A stretch of 64,000 bases of DNA from Salvia splendens. Lineage: Eukaryota; Streptophyta; Magnoliopsida; Lamiales; Lamiaceae. Position numbers and translations under genes: made by a program. Each line of letters starts with the position of its first letter. Position 1 is the first letter of the stretch. This document shows positions 37,108 to 48,046 of this stretch, piece by piece. Where the stretch lies: assembly GCF_004379255.2 (NCBI RefSeq), contig NC_056037.1, positions 32,089,012 through 32,153,011 on the forward strand. The letters run 5' to 3'. The notes beneath the pieces were generated by a model that was given only the letters and a program-made list of their open reading frames with translations, had not been told where the DNA came from and did not search any database.

Positions 37108-37494
37108 AATAGTGAATACCATTTCAGTGTATTGTGCACCTCTCTCTCTGCCACTGCTCTCAAATCCTACCTCTCCGCCTCCGCTTCCGCCGCCTATTCC
37201 AGTTGCTTTGATTTCAATTTCAATTTCCCAGCCACGCTGCCATCCACCGCCGCAAACTCGTCGGAACAGATGAGCTCCGCCGACGATTTGTTCTTCAACG
37301 GTCAGATCCGGCCGATATTAACTTATGATATGAGGGGAGTAAAAACTCATCTGAAATTGCAATTAAGCCCTTCTTTTTTGATGATATTCGAAGAAGAGAG
37401 AGATGAGAGAGCACAGAGACGGAAAATGGAGAAGAAGAATGAAGAAACGACTTACCTGATTATGGAGAGCTGTAGATGGTTGAAGAACTTGTGA
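37108..37494 (+). pseudogene. Captured host gene fragment (DUF1645-like?)
   Basis: An open stretch of Ser/Ala-rich protein ending in EQMSSADDLFFNGQIRPIL. The motif S-A-D-x-L-F-x-x-G-x-I-R-P is typical of plant DUF1645 and related MAKR-type proteins, where it sits in the N-terminal part. The reading frame then runs into unrelated Glu/Arg/Lys-rich sequence with no homologous body, so this is a 5' gene piece. A (GAA)n run follows at 37536-37560. It starts ~260 bases inside the candidate Helitron 5' end. Confidence 0.4.
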
Positions 37495-37699
37495 AGAAAA
37501 TGAGGAGATGCAGACGAGAAAATATAGAGAAGGGGAAGAAGAAGAAGAAGAAGAAGAAGATAGAGAAGGGGGAAAGGAAGATTAAGAAGGGGAAGAAGAA
37601 GATAGCGGCGACGGGAGAGAGAAAATCAGGGTTTATGTCATTGTAACGCTAATGGGCTAATTAAATATATGTATTTGTTTTTTATTTGAAATGGGCTAA

Positions 37700-37914
37700 G
37701 AGCATCTCCAATGCACGGATGTCTTTGTCACTAGGATTTTCCATCCCACTGCCACGTCACTAGGACATCCCTGCACAATCCGCCCTTCCCATCACCATTC
37801 CCACTAGGACTTTCCGCAATAAAAAAAATCACAAATTCACAAATAAAGCAATTTACGTTTACAGAAATAAAATTTCGCAGAAGTCCGACCGGACGTCCGC
37901 CATTGGAGATGCTC
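37700..37914. mobile_element. PIF/Harbinger MITE, 215 bp
   Basis: Perfect 14-bp terminal inverted repeats GAGCATCTCCAATG / CATTGGAGATGCTC and TAA on both sides (37697..37699, 37915..37917). Its interior (CACTGCCACGTCACTAGGAC, the AAATTCACAAATAAAGCAAT stretch, GGACGTCCGCCATTGG) matches the ends of the longer element at 47392..47996, so it is a deletion form of that element. Confidence 0.92.
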
Positions 37915-38624
37915 TAATTAGTTAAGATAGACTCTTTAATTATCATATGTATAATGTAATCATGCAGAGTATTTATTTGTTTTAAGATATAGACGATTTC
38001 ATCATCAATATTTAGTGTATATTTTATTAAATGTATAATATATTTAAATATATTAGGATTTTGTGTGATTTGTGAAATTATATTTCATATAATTTATTAA
38101 ATAGTTTATTGAGTATTAGTTATTTTATTGAGTATGAATTGTAATATTAGTATTTAATATTGCAATTCATAATATATTTAATTTATGAATTGAATGTATT
38201 TTAATTTATGTTTGAATGTTATTATAGTACGTTTGATGTATTATAATTTGAAGTTAGTGTATATTTAATTGAATGCATAATATATTTAATATATATATGT
38301 ATATATATATATATATTATAAATAATTGTAATAAATTATTTAATTATATTTGAAAAATTATTGACAGTGTTGTAGGGTGAATGTGTAATTTAAATAAATA
38401 TGTAGTTAAGATTGAAAAGGTAAAAAAAGTAGGTTAATATGGAATATTCTTTTGAGTTTTGAGTTTTGGAGTAGAATTACTGTTTGATGTAACAAAACTG
38501 GGAAAATGAGTTTGAGTTTGATGTAAATGGTTGGAGATGACCTAATAGGGATAGAAGGAAATGAAAAGTTTTCGATATTTGTGTACATTTAGTATTTGTA
38601 TTTCATTTTAGGGATATTGGTATC

Positions 38625-38984
38625 TAATATCATAAAACTTTAAAAAAGTTGAGTTTTTCCCACGAACTTTGAAATTGGCAAATAATACTACGAACTTTAC
38701 CCTTGAGTTTGTTATTTCCCACCAATAAAATTTATGGCTATATTAATGGATTGAAGAACAAATTTGGAGGGTGTGCTTTAAGAAAAACTATACTCAAGTA
38801 TTAAAAAACTTGAAGCTCTCGAAGTTGTTGTCGAGAAATTACGAAAAAAATTCATATCATATTATTATTTTCTGTAATTTTTTCATTGGTGGGAAATAAC
38901 AAACTCGGGGTAAATTTCGTGATATTATTTGCCAATTTCAAAGTTTGTGGGAAAACCCAACTTTTTGAAAGTTTTGTGATATTA
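38625..38984. mobile_element. Foldback MITE with ~110-bp inverted arms
   Basis: 38625..~38735 (TAATATCATAAAACTTTAAA, AAATTGGCAAATAAT, TTGTTATTTCCCACCAAT) reappears inverted at ~38878..38984 with a small number of changes. Such long arms with a ~140-base middle mark a foldback MITE. No coding capacity. Confidence 0.8.
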
Positions 38985-38985
38985 A

Positions 38986-39729
38986 GAGCATCCACAACCG
39001 TGCTTTTGCCAACGAGTACGGTTGTGGGCCCGACCAAACTTTTTCTGTCTGCTATTAGGCAAGAGCACAACACCCACATCCGTGCTCTTCCGCAAGGACG
39101 AGCACAAGGGTCTCACCATTCTATTATTGAATTTAAATAAAAATATTTCCACAATATTAAAATTCATTGAAAATAACCAAAATAATATTACAAATTACAA
39201 AAATAATAAGAATTACATAATTAAAATCATAAAATTTTAAAATTACATAATTAAAGTCTTAAAAATTAAAAATTAAAAAATTTAAATCCTAAAAATTAAA
39301 AATTACATAATTTAAATCCTAAAAATTAAAAATTACATAATTAAATTTATAAGTGGCCGAATTTCATTCAAATGGATGATGAATGTGTGTATTTATAGAT
39401 AATTTTGGGATTAATTTTGTAAAAAAAAAATTCAAAAAAAAATCAAAAAGATAATAAAATGGCTATATTTTTGGGAATCCGATTTTTTTTTAAATTTTTT
39501 GGTATTATTTTCAATTTTTTTAAAAAAAAAGAAAAAAAGAAAATACCAACGACCAATAGAAACACGTCACGTCTCCCTCCTCGCTGGCACGGTTGCCGTT
39601 GGCAAGGACACCCCTGTCCGCTGGCACGGATGTGCTCTATGCATAGAGCACGTCCGTGCCAGCGGACAGGCGTGTCCTTGCCAACGGCAAGGACAGACGG
39701 TGAGCTTCTGCTTACCGGTGTGGATGCTC
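38986..39729. mobile_element. PIF/Harbinger MITE, 744 bp
   Basis: Terminal repeats GAGCATCCACA / TGTGGATGCTC with TAA on both sides (38983..38985, 39730..39732). It directly abuts the foldback MITE. It holds a large palindrome near its right end (separate entry) and no transposase. Confidence 0.88.
39593..39690. repeat. 98-bp near-perfect palindrome
   Basis: The two halves, centred on ATGCAT (39639..39644), pair over 49 positions with only two mismatches (39612/39671 and 39631/39652) and no loop. Sequence includes TTGCCGTTGGCAAGGACAC and its inverse. Transcribed from either side it would form a long hairpin. Confidence 0.95.
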
Positions 39730-41019
39730 TAAGTGCCAATATCCCTTCATTTTAATGTTCAATCTGCCAATTTTATTAGTTTGGTGATTATGCATTTTGT
39801 ATTAATCCATAACTCATTTTTTATGGAATGGATCCTCTTCAGTTTCAAAAAACACAGTACCTCAGTGTTTAAAATTCAACTCAAATTGAATGGAACGCAG
39901 GAGATGTAAAAAATGGCCATCCTTTTCTGGAGTTTTATTTATACACTTCTTTACAAAATGAAACGCAGACATGAAATGTAGAGTTACTTTTTCTTTTTCT
40001 TTACACTATTTTATAGTATTTCATAGTAATATAGACATTTTTTTCAGACGCGGAGATTGAGAAAAAATGTGTAATATATTAAATAAAAACTATAATAAAG
40101 TATGAAAAAATAGAGACAATAAAACAAAAGAGAGAAAAGAGTAAAAGTGAAAAATGTGTTATTTTTTACTAAAAAAAGAAAATGACTCTACTATGTAAAT
40201 GGAGAAATAATTCTACTACTATGGAAAGACTTTTAAATTGTATACATGTAATCTTCACCGTGTCACAGTTCCCGTATAAGAAATCTGCAATTCTTTTGTA
40301 TCTGCAACTTGCATACCTATGTTTCTCCTTGGTAAAACAAATCTTTTGTAGTTGCAGGCCAATTTTTTAAGCCTAATTCATGAACTACAAATTGCAAATT
40401 GTGAATTCTTTCAATTCTTCTACTGTTACCGATCCTCCTCTTTGCCTCTTTCAAAGAAACTTAACCTGAGATTTAAATTCATTTGCATAAGTGGTCAATT
40501 ACACAAGTTATAGTTAAAACTTGAAGATAAAATAAAAATATATAAGTATATAGTACTATATGGGATTAAAATTGTTAAACAAAGTATCAGTACTATATTA
40601 ATAAATCTAAACCCTAGATGTACTTTAAAGTCTGATATTTAGATTACCAAATATTCAATAGTAATTTAAAAAACTGCTTATAGGTTGATTTTGCTTTTTT
40701 CTAAAAATGTTATGTAACTCTTATATAAAAGAAAATCTGAAACTGCAATAGCTCTATTTGTTTTCAGAAAAAGTTTATTTGATTGAAATACGTTTAAAAG
40801 AAAATAGAAAATTCCAATACTTGTAAGCATTTTTGAGAAGATTTATTTGTTTTTATTTATTTATTTTTTTATTATTTTTTTGAGAAGATTTATTTGTTAA
40901 ATGAAACTTGGAGTGTAAGAAATAAGTTTAATAGTAGTATATGTTTTAAAGAAGGAGCTTTGATTTGAATAAGACATTTTTTTGTTAGGTCCAAGAAGCT
41001 TCAAAATCGTACCACAGGC

Positions 41020-42031
41020 CAATGGCGGATCCAAGAACAAAATATCGTGGGGTTGAACAAGATTTTAAATATTTATTTAAAATAACTATTTAAATTAATT
41101 ATTTTTATAAATATATTTTTTAATATAAATAATTCATGCGAGTATCGATAATCTTAAAACAACATACTCCACTTTCTTCGTCCCGTTATAAGCGAGACGC
41201 TTCTTTTGGATACAGAATTTAGGAAAAAGACGTTTATGGAGCTAACTGAAGAAAGAATAAAATGTGATCTTAGATAAAACAAAGATGCAAATAAATAATA
41301 AAGTAAGAGAGAACAATTATGTTATACTACGTATTTTGACAAAAAAAAATGACATACACATAGCATAATTTTTCTGTAACATACCAAATTTTTAAAGATT
41401 TAAAAAATTGAATATGAATAATAAGGCTGAAAATTTAAATTATAAAACTAAGAGTTGAAGAAATTAAGAAATATTTACTTTATATAAGTAGGTGGTTAAT
41501 TTAGATAAGTTGATTTTGATATACTGTAAAAAAATATTACTATAATATTAATTGATATTTTAAGATGAGAATATATTTTTAATGGACTTCTAAGAATTAA
41601 TTCAAATAAAGAAAAATATTTCAAAGCCCATTTTACAATTAGATAACATATTTAAGATATTTAATCTTTTAAATTTAGTTAAGTTTATTGATGTCGGTTT
41701 ATTCTAATTCACGAGTGAATATAGAGATGAGAAAACAATAATGACATCTCCAATACCATTCCTCTTTCTCTTCGAAAACAAAAACTGCGGAAGGAATCTT
41801 CCCCTCCAACAACTCCTTCGTTCTCGACAACAGTCTACCCATCCGACTGCCTCACTTCCTTCCTTTCTCTCCGGTCAGTCTCCTCATCATCTCACACGGC
41901 GTGAGGACGTGGGGTGGGAGCGGACATGAACGCCGTAGGGTCGGAGGCTGAAAAAAGTAGCTTTCCGGTGCACTCCGGGGCAGGTGGTGGGGTCGGCCGA
42001 CCCCGGCCGACCCCACCTGGATCCGCCAGTG
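41020..42031. mobile_element. hAT-type element, 1012 bp, non-autonomous
   Basis: Ends CAATGGCGGATCCA and TGGATCCGCCAGTG are 14-bp inverted repeats with one change; the 8-bp target duplication CCACAGGC is exact (41012..41019, 42032..42039). The right ~70 bases are GC-rich (GGGGTCGGCCGACCCC), shared with the element at 48047. No transposase frame is visible. A broken Stowaway-like piece lies near 41168. Confidence 0.93.
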
Positions 42032-42252
42032 CCACAGGCCATCAATATTGACTCCTTATGTTCTCCAAAACAGAGTTCTTTGAGATATGTGATGCTAATT
42101 TCCCTTCAAGATCTTCTCTTTTCAGCCTTTTGATGAGAAATCCAAGCTAAAGAATCTTGAAGGGGAAATTATGTTTGGTAATATCTTTAATTTATATTGA
42201 TGCAGAATTGATCCCCTTTTATGTTTCGTATATACTAAATCTGTTCTATATT

Positions 42253-42322
42253 TTTAGGTATAATTGGAGTTTTTTAGGTATAATTGGAGTTTTATTTTTT
42301 AGGTATAATTGGAGTTTTATTT
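42253..42322. repeat. Three-copy tandem repeat
   Basis: TTAGGTATAATTGGAGTTTT occurs three times with spacings of ~21 and ~28 bases. Confidence 0.85.
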
Positions 42323-42536
42323 AGTCTAAATTAGAAATGGAGTTTTATTTAACATTAATTGATCTCCTACTTTAGATGTAGTTTGATGAAGTTAATTAGT
42401 TTATAATCTTTTTGGATAAATATGATGTTCGTGTTTATTTGATTGAACTCTGATAGTATATCCAAGTTTGATACAATCTCTAATTATTTTGCTGAATAAT
42501 TTGAAGTCGTTTGGTATTCCTAATCATGCATAGCTT

Positions 42537-42815
42537 TTGAAGATTGGTTTTCATGTTTTGTTGATAAGGAACATTGATCATTCTAATGAGTTGTGTAATG
42601 GAACTCTGTTGATAATCACACGTTTTGGTAATCATGTTTTTGAGGTGAAAGTTTTGATTGGTCATAACGTTGGTGAAAAAGTTTTGATTCCTATAATTTC
42701 TTTAACTTCTGATCCAAAATTGTCATTCAAGTTTTACGCACTGTCAATTCCCTTTGACTATTGTCTCATGGGTGATTTAATTTATAATATTTTAGTACGC
42801 AATCGTTGTGATTAA
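42537..42815 (+). pseudogene. Helitron Pif1-type helicase C-terminal fragment
   Basis: The frame reads MKIGFHVLLIRNIDHSNELC, NGTLLIITRFGNHVFEVKV, then GEKVLIPIISLTSDP and LSFKFYALSIPFDYC. This is the region just ahead of the last helicase motif in plant Helitron Rep/helicase proteins (V-x-x-L-R-N-I-D-x-x-x-x-L-C-N-G-T-R-L). The following catalytic motif (INKSQGQ in the family) is missing; the sequence diverges after FDYC. It sits ~600 bases from the hairpin-CTAG end, as expected of a Helitron 3' part. Confidence 0.85.
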
Positions 42816-43376
42816 AGACATTAAGGTTACTATTGTTAATATTGTAATTATAATATCCGTGTTCCAAATTATTCATCATTTTGTATTACCATTTGCATTA
42901 TGGGTATATAAAGAGGATAATCGTAAATATACATTTCCACGTGCATAGAATTTATTTTTTGAACACATATGTTTTGTTGATTAAAATTATTGAACTATTT
43001 ATTTATTTAAATTATATGATTTTTTCGTCTCATATCCTCATTTGCACATATATTTTCGTTTATTTATATCTTATTCTAACTAACCCACTATTTATCATTA
43101 ATCGCGTATCTCATATTTGTCATTTGTTTTATTTTATTTTACTCCACTCATATCATAAATTAATATTACATAAAATCGTTTGCCAAACATAAATGTTATA
43201 TTTCTCTTTTTATCACTATTTATAATATTTTTAATCCTTTATAATGTTATGAATACTTATTATAATTAACACATTTTTTCAATCATAAATATTATTAATT
43301 CTCTTTATCCATTTTTCAATCTCACTTTTTTTTTTCTTATCTTAAAATTTAACTTCATTATTTAAAAATCTTATGT

Positions 43377-43405
43377 CCCGTGCATAGCACGGGTGATAAC
43401 ACTAG
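43377..43405 (+). other. Helitron 3' terminus (hairpin + CTAG)
   Basis: CCCGTGC ATA GCACGGG stem-loop, eight-base spacer, CTAG, then host T. This matches the structural rule for Helitron 3' ends. Confidence 0.85.
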
Positions 43406-44290
43406 TATTTTTAAAGCTGAGAAGTGAGAGAGACAAAATCAGTGAAGTTTACAAAATTACAAAACACCCTCTATATCTTGGGGCGTTTCAGTCTAAAATA
43501 TGTAAAAAAAAAGTGAATGAATACCAAATATGTAATTACCCATAATTTCAAGAATGTCTCGTGATATTTTTAAAGTTCAAAGACTGAAAATGTGCAAACT
43601 CCAACAACCCAAATTTAATTCACGAAAGATATTCATTTTATGAGACAAACTAAAAAAGGAAAGTGTGACATCTAGTATGAGACGAATGGAGTACTACTTT
43701 TTTGCCATTCAATGGAGTATATCAATCACCCACTCATATTTGCTTACTCACGCAAAACTACATAACTTATCTCATTTTAAATTTATATAGTAAATCCAAA
43801 CAATATTAGTGGTAGTGTTTAATATCAAAAACAAGATTATTGTATTATTTATAAATTAACTATTTTCTTTTATTATGTTCAAGACTAAATTATTACTACT
43901 ATTTATATTATTTTCTTACATATAGATATTGCGTCATTTTTCTAAATTCAAATAAATATAAAATAAATTAATAGTCTGTCCATTCGCACGAGTGTTGCTG
44001 GTAGGAGTATTATTTTTAAGCTGAGAAGTGAGAGAGACATAATTAGTGAAGTTTAAAAAAAATACAAAATACCCTCTAAATTTTTAGGCATTTCAGTCTA
44101 AAAATATGTAACAAAAAGTGAATGAATACCAAATACTACTATGTATTACCCATAATTTCAAGAATGACATTTATAAAGTTAAAGGAACCAAAAGTGTGTA
44201 AACTTCAACAACCCAAATTTAATTCATGAAAGATACTCATTTTGTCTTAGTCAGCTCTCCTATTTCTTTCTTTTTCTTCCGTCTGACGGC
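43406..44290 (+). repeat. Two inverted copies of the F-box gene 5' flank
   Basis: 43420-43640 and 44015-44290 each carry a sequence (GTGAGAGAGACA, ACCAAATA, CAACAACCCAAATTTAATTC, GAAAGATA.TCATTTT) that is the inverse of 53520-53750, the region upstream of the intact F-box gene. Between them lies AT-rich sequence (43870-43990) that recurs inverted at 53780-53880. These are duplicated non-coding flanks in the opposite orientation to the gene cluster. Confidence 0.75.
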
Positions 44291-44520
44291 TCCCTCTCCG
44301 TCACAGACACACTGCGCACATTCACACACACGCTGCACAGATGCACACTCGTACACACATTGCATGTAGTGTGTGCGCGCACAATTTTTCAAATTCAATT
44401 CCATATAAATTATTACATTTTGCCAAACAAAGGATTTGAAATTGAATTCCAATTTAGTTCTTTCCAATTAAATCTATAGAATTCCAATTCCAATTCCAAT
44501 TCTGTGTATACGTTTTCATC
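44290..44520. repeat. CA array plus AATTCC-rich junction, copy 1
   Basis: CACACATT-type array (44300-44395) followed by TGTAGTGTGTGCGCGCACAATTTTTCAAATTC and AATTCCAATT repeats, then TGTGTATACGTTTTCATCC leading into F-box 3' flank sequence. The same junction occurs near 46205-46350 and 60990-61210. Confidence 0.75.
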
Positions 44521-44885
44521 CAAACTCTAAATTAAAGAGACATTCGAACATAAAGAGAAAGAAACCATTATTAATGCATGTACACCTATTTGTAGAAATT
44601 TAACCCATTGACAAGAATTGAAGTTTAGGATAACGGAAGGATTCATCAAATTAGTTCATGATTCACATGTTAAAGGCAACAGGAACAATTTAACTACTCA
44701 TTACAATGCAAAATACACTCGTACATGTCGGGTCGACATGATAACGTCCATATCTATACTAGCTAGGCGATTAAGGTTAGCATGATAACGCCATTTCCTA
44801 ATACTACTACATAATAAAGAAACCTTCGACACAGACACGCCCATATTAATAACAAATCACATATGTAGAACAACATTATGAACTA

Positions 44886-45982
44886 GAACGAGATCACATT
44901 CTCACCTCCGAAATTCTTGAGTGAGAAATGGCCAGGAGTATAAATCATGGTATAGGCAAGTTCATATGTAAGTATATCGACTTGTTGTGTAGTTTCCGTC
45001 TTGTAAGAGTAGTAGATGACGCACGTGTCTCCCAGAAACATCAACAAGTCGCCATTTTTGAAAATTTTGAATGTACAAATATTAAAATAACTCCAATCAT
45101 AATCAAAATAAATAACAATCTAGTACTCCATGGTCCAAGATTCCTTGACTTGGTATTCCTTCATCAACCAGGTGACGAAGAGTTCTTTGTCTAATGTGTA
45201 AGACAAAGAAAGGCAGCCCCTCAACATTCAACTTCATATCAAATGGAAGTTCACCATCAAGAATAAGTTCATCTACTGCTGGAGCAGAAAAATATGCTAA
45301 AACATTCTGTTTCAAAATCAAAAGCACAGATCCATAAGGTTTGAGCTGAATGATAAACCACCCAATGGGGGTTGCCATTACATACAGTGTATGCATGGTA
45401 AGAAAATGTGCAACCAGAAGCGGGGCCAGCTCCAACGCGCCTCCATGTTCCTGTTCCGAGAGTGTATACATGATGAGCATCGAAAGCGCCCCCATTATAC
45501 AGATGAGCTTATATTGCCCACTAATTTTGCTCGCACAAAATCCAAAATTCAACAAATGGTCATGCGTGTATACATGAGGGAAGCAGAGCTTGATATGTTG
45601 ACGAGTGAGAGGATTGGTTATATAAACAAGACGCTCTGTTGGTAAGTCTAGAAGAAGCAATCCATTAGTTCGAGCTCGATATAATGATACTGAGTTTCCG
45701 TGAGGGATTTCGATATCTGTGAGGTGACGGAATTGAAGATCAAGAGCATAGCTCTCCAAATCTGCTTTTTTGTCTTCGTCTTCAAATTCCAAAATGGAGC
45801 ACAGAGTTGAGTTGCTCGTCTCCGACATCACAGAACTAGGCGGGAGGGGTTTTGATTTCGGATTTGATGAAATCGTTGGACTCGATCAGATTGAGCCATG
45901 GGTTGCAGACGCATTTGCCGATTGATTTGCTTCGGAGGGGGAGCCGTGAGAGGATGTTGATGGTGAGTTCTGATGGTAAATT
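44886..45982 (-). pseudogene. F-box gene copy A, broken
   Basis: Highly similar along its length to the intact F-box gene at 51930..53057 (shared SLYRAR, LPTERLVYITNPLTRQHIKL, HVYT, YTLDKE-type segments). The reading frame is kept from ~45831 to ~45103 apart from a local frame change, then lost before the C terminus (LNICTFKIFKNG region readable in another frame at 45000-45090). At the N-terminal end the coding sequence stops at NLPSEL (45982) and is replaced by a CA array, so the start codon is missing. An in-frame stop lies at ~45840. Confidence 0.85.
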
Positions 45983-46340
45983 ACACACACAGAGCACACA
46001 TTCTTACACATACACTGCACATATTCTCACACAGTGCACACATTCTTACACACACACTGCACACACATTCTTACATACACTGCACACACTTATACACACA
46101 TTCATGCACACACTTATATACACATTCACACACTGCACACATTCACACACACATTGCACACACTTATACACACATTCACACACTGCACACATTCACACAC
46201 ACACTGTACACACACACACTAGCGCGTAATTTTTCAAATTCAATTCCATACAAACTATTTCATTTTGCAAAATAAAGGATTTGGAATTGAATTCCAATTC
46301 AGTTCCTTCCAATTCAATTCTAATTTAGTTTCAATTTTGT
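45983..46340. repeat. CA array plus AATTCC junction, copy 2
   Basis: ACACACATTCTTACACACA-type minisatellite (45984-46225) fused directly to the truncated F-box copy A on its left and to the AATTCC-rich junction and F-box 3' flank on its right. Open frames rich in His-Thr here are artefacts of the repeat. Confidence 0.8.
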
Positions 46341-46349
46341 GTCTACGTT

Positions 46350-46923
46350 TTCATACAAACAAAAAATTAAAGTGACATTCGAACATAAAGAGAAATAAAC
46401 CATTATAAATGCATGTACAACTATTTGCAGAAATTTAACCCATTGACAAGAATTGAAGTTTAGGATAACGGAAGAATTCATCGAATTAGTTCATGATTCA
46501 CATGTTAAGGCAACGCGAACAATTTAGCTACTCAATTACAATGCAAAATACACTTGTACGTGTCGGGTCGACACGATAACGCTCATATCTATACTAGCTA
46601 GGCGGATAAGGTTAGCATGAAAACGCCATTTCCAAATACTACTACTTAATAAAGAAACCTTCAACACAGACACGTCCACATTTAATGACAAATCACATAT
46701 GTAGAACAACATCATGAACTAGAATGAGATCACATTCTCACCTCCGAAATTCTTCGAGTGAGAAATGGCTAGGAGTATAACTCATGGTACAGGCGAGGTC
46801 ATTTGTAAGTATACCGACTTGTTGAGTAGTTTTCGTCTTGTTGGAGTAGTAGCTGACACACGTGTCTCTCAGAAACACCAAAACATCACTATTTTTGAAA
46901 ACTTTGCATGTACAAATATTCAA
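46350..46923 (-). pseudogene. F-box gene C-terminal fragment and 3' flank
   Basis: 46738..46923 reads NICTCKVFKNSDVLVFLRD, TTQQVGILTNDLACTMSYTP and SHFSLEEF, the last ~60 residues of the F-box family here. The body of the gene is absent above 46923. 46350-46730 is the usual 3' flank found after each copy (AGTTTAGGATAACGGAAG, ATACTAGCTAGGCGGATAAG). Confidence 0.85.
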
Positions 46924-47391
46924 ATAAAATAATATTGTTTTTGGTATTAAACACTACTATAAAATAAAATTACAGTACGTATATCAATTAAATTATTTTT
47001 AAATATTAATAAAAATACTTTTTCCTTTATAAAAAATATTTACTTATACATACATAAAAAGGGTATTTATCAATATAATATTGACCATGAATAAAACAAT
47101 GAAAATATAGTGTTTTGTTTAATTTATTTATTCGCTACAACACATATTTGTTAATTTATTATATTTATATTTCTATTTTTCATGTTTCGCATTGATTCTT
47201 AATTGATTTCCCATCAGTTACGTTTTACCTGTACAAGTTATTCAATATTTATGTTGCATCGGTGATTTTCTTATGTTTTGTATGTTGCTCTAACATTATT
47301 TTTCAATATTTCATGTTTAATTAAGTACATGCCAGATCCCTTAATCCATTAACATTATTTCCATTATTTTACTTCTCATAAGTTTAATTAA
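46924..47391. other. AT-rich interval, repeated flank
   Basis: Similar to 53900-54330 (TTGACCATGAATAAAACAATGAAAATAT.GT motif and TTTCCC.TCAGTTAC), so it is another copy of the far 5' flank region of the F-box gene. No reading frame. Confidence 0.6.
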
Positions 47392-47996
47392 GAGCATCTC
47401 CAGTGGGCGGATGTCCCACTCGGACATCCACTAGGACTTCCCAAAAACACCTCCTGCCACGTCACTAGGACTTCCCATCCCACTGCCACGTCACTAGGAC
47501 ATCCCCTTCACAATCCGCCCTTCCCATCGCCCTTCCCACTAGGACTTCCCGCAATAAAAAAAAAATCACAAATTCACAAATAAAGCAATTTACGTTTACG
47601 GAAATAAAATTTCAACACGAATACGAACGGGAAAAATTAACAACTTCATTTAAAAAAAACATACATGATTTGAAAAAAAAATTACATAGTAGTAAAACAA
47701 AAAAAAGTACTAACATCAACGTCAACCCTTCCGCGTCCAAACCTCTTCGATAATATCGTTCTGAAGTTGAACATGGGCATCTGTTTGCCGCATGTCGGCA
47801 AATGCATGCCACAATTAATATACCGGACGTCCGACCCACGCCACAATGGCGGACGTCCGCCCGCCCGTCGCCGCAACGTCCGAGGACATCCGACGTCCTT
47901 ACGGGACGTCCGTATCCGAGTTGAAACACCACAATGGCGGACGTCCCGGTCGCCCGTCGCGGATGTCCGACCGGACGTCCGCCATTGGAGATGCTC
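47392..47996 (-). mobile_element. PIF/Harbinger element, 605 bp, with transposase remnant
   Basis: Ends GAGCATCTCCAGTGGG and CCATTGGAGATGCTC, flanked by TAA on both sides (47389..47391, 47997..47999). On the minus strand 47811..47722 reads HAFADMRQTDAHVQLQNDII and EEVWTRKG then TGA, the typical C terminus of plant Harbinger (HARBI1/ALP1-like) transposases. The rest of the transposase is gone. Sequence near the left end matches the 215-bp MITE at 37700. Confidence 0.9.
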
Positions 47997-48046
47997 TAAG
48001 TACATACCCAAAATCCCATAAAAGTGGATATTGGATACCCCAATAC

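Larger units (their letters stand above)
36844..43405 (+). mobile_element. Candidate decayed Helitron with captured gene pieces
   Basis: The right end is classic: hairpin CCCGTGC-ATA-GCACGGG (43377..43393), then TGATAACA and CTAG (43402..43405) followed by T. A Helitron helicase fragment lies 600 bases inside (42537..42815). The left end proposed is A|TCTATCAATATCTAAAG at 36844. In between are a captured host fragment, PIF/Harbinger MITEs, a foldback MITE and a hAT element, so it has been heavily invaded. The 3' end is well supported, the pairing with this 5' end is inference. Confidence 0.5.

Noticed and set aside
38281..38345. TA-rich run as an origin or matrix attachment site
   Set aside because: Only a short TATA microsatellite in AT-rich DNA; no further evidence.
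42881..43192. Open frame of 103 codons after the helicase fragment
   Set aside because: Composition is that of AT-rich non-coding DNA (Ile/Tyr/Leu-rich) and it has no helicase motif.
45983..46235. CA-rich array as a possible interstitial telomere
   Set aside because: The unit is CACACATT-like, not the plant telomere TTTAGGG/CCCTAAA.
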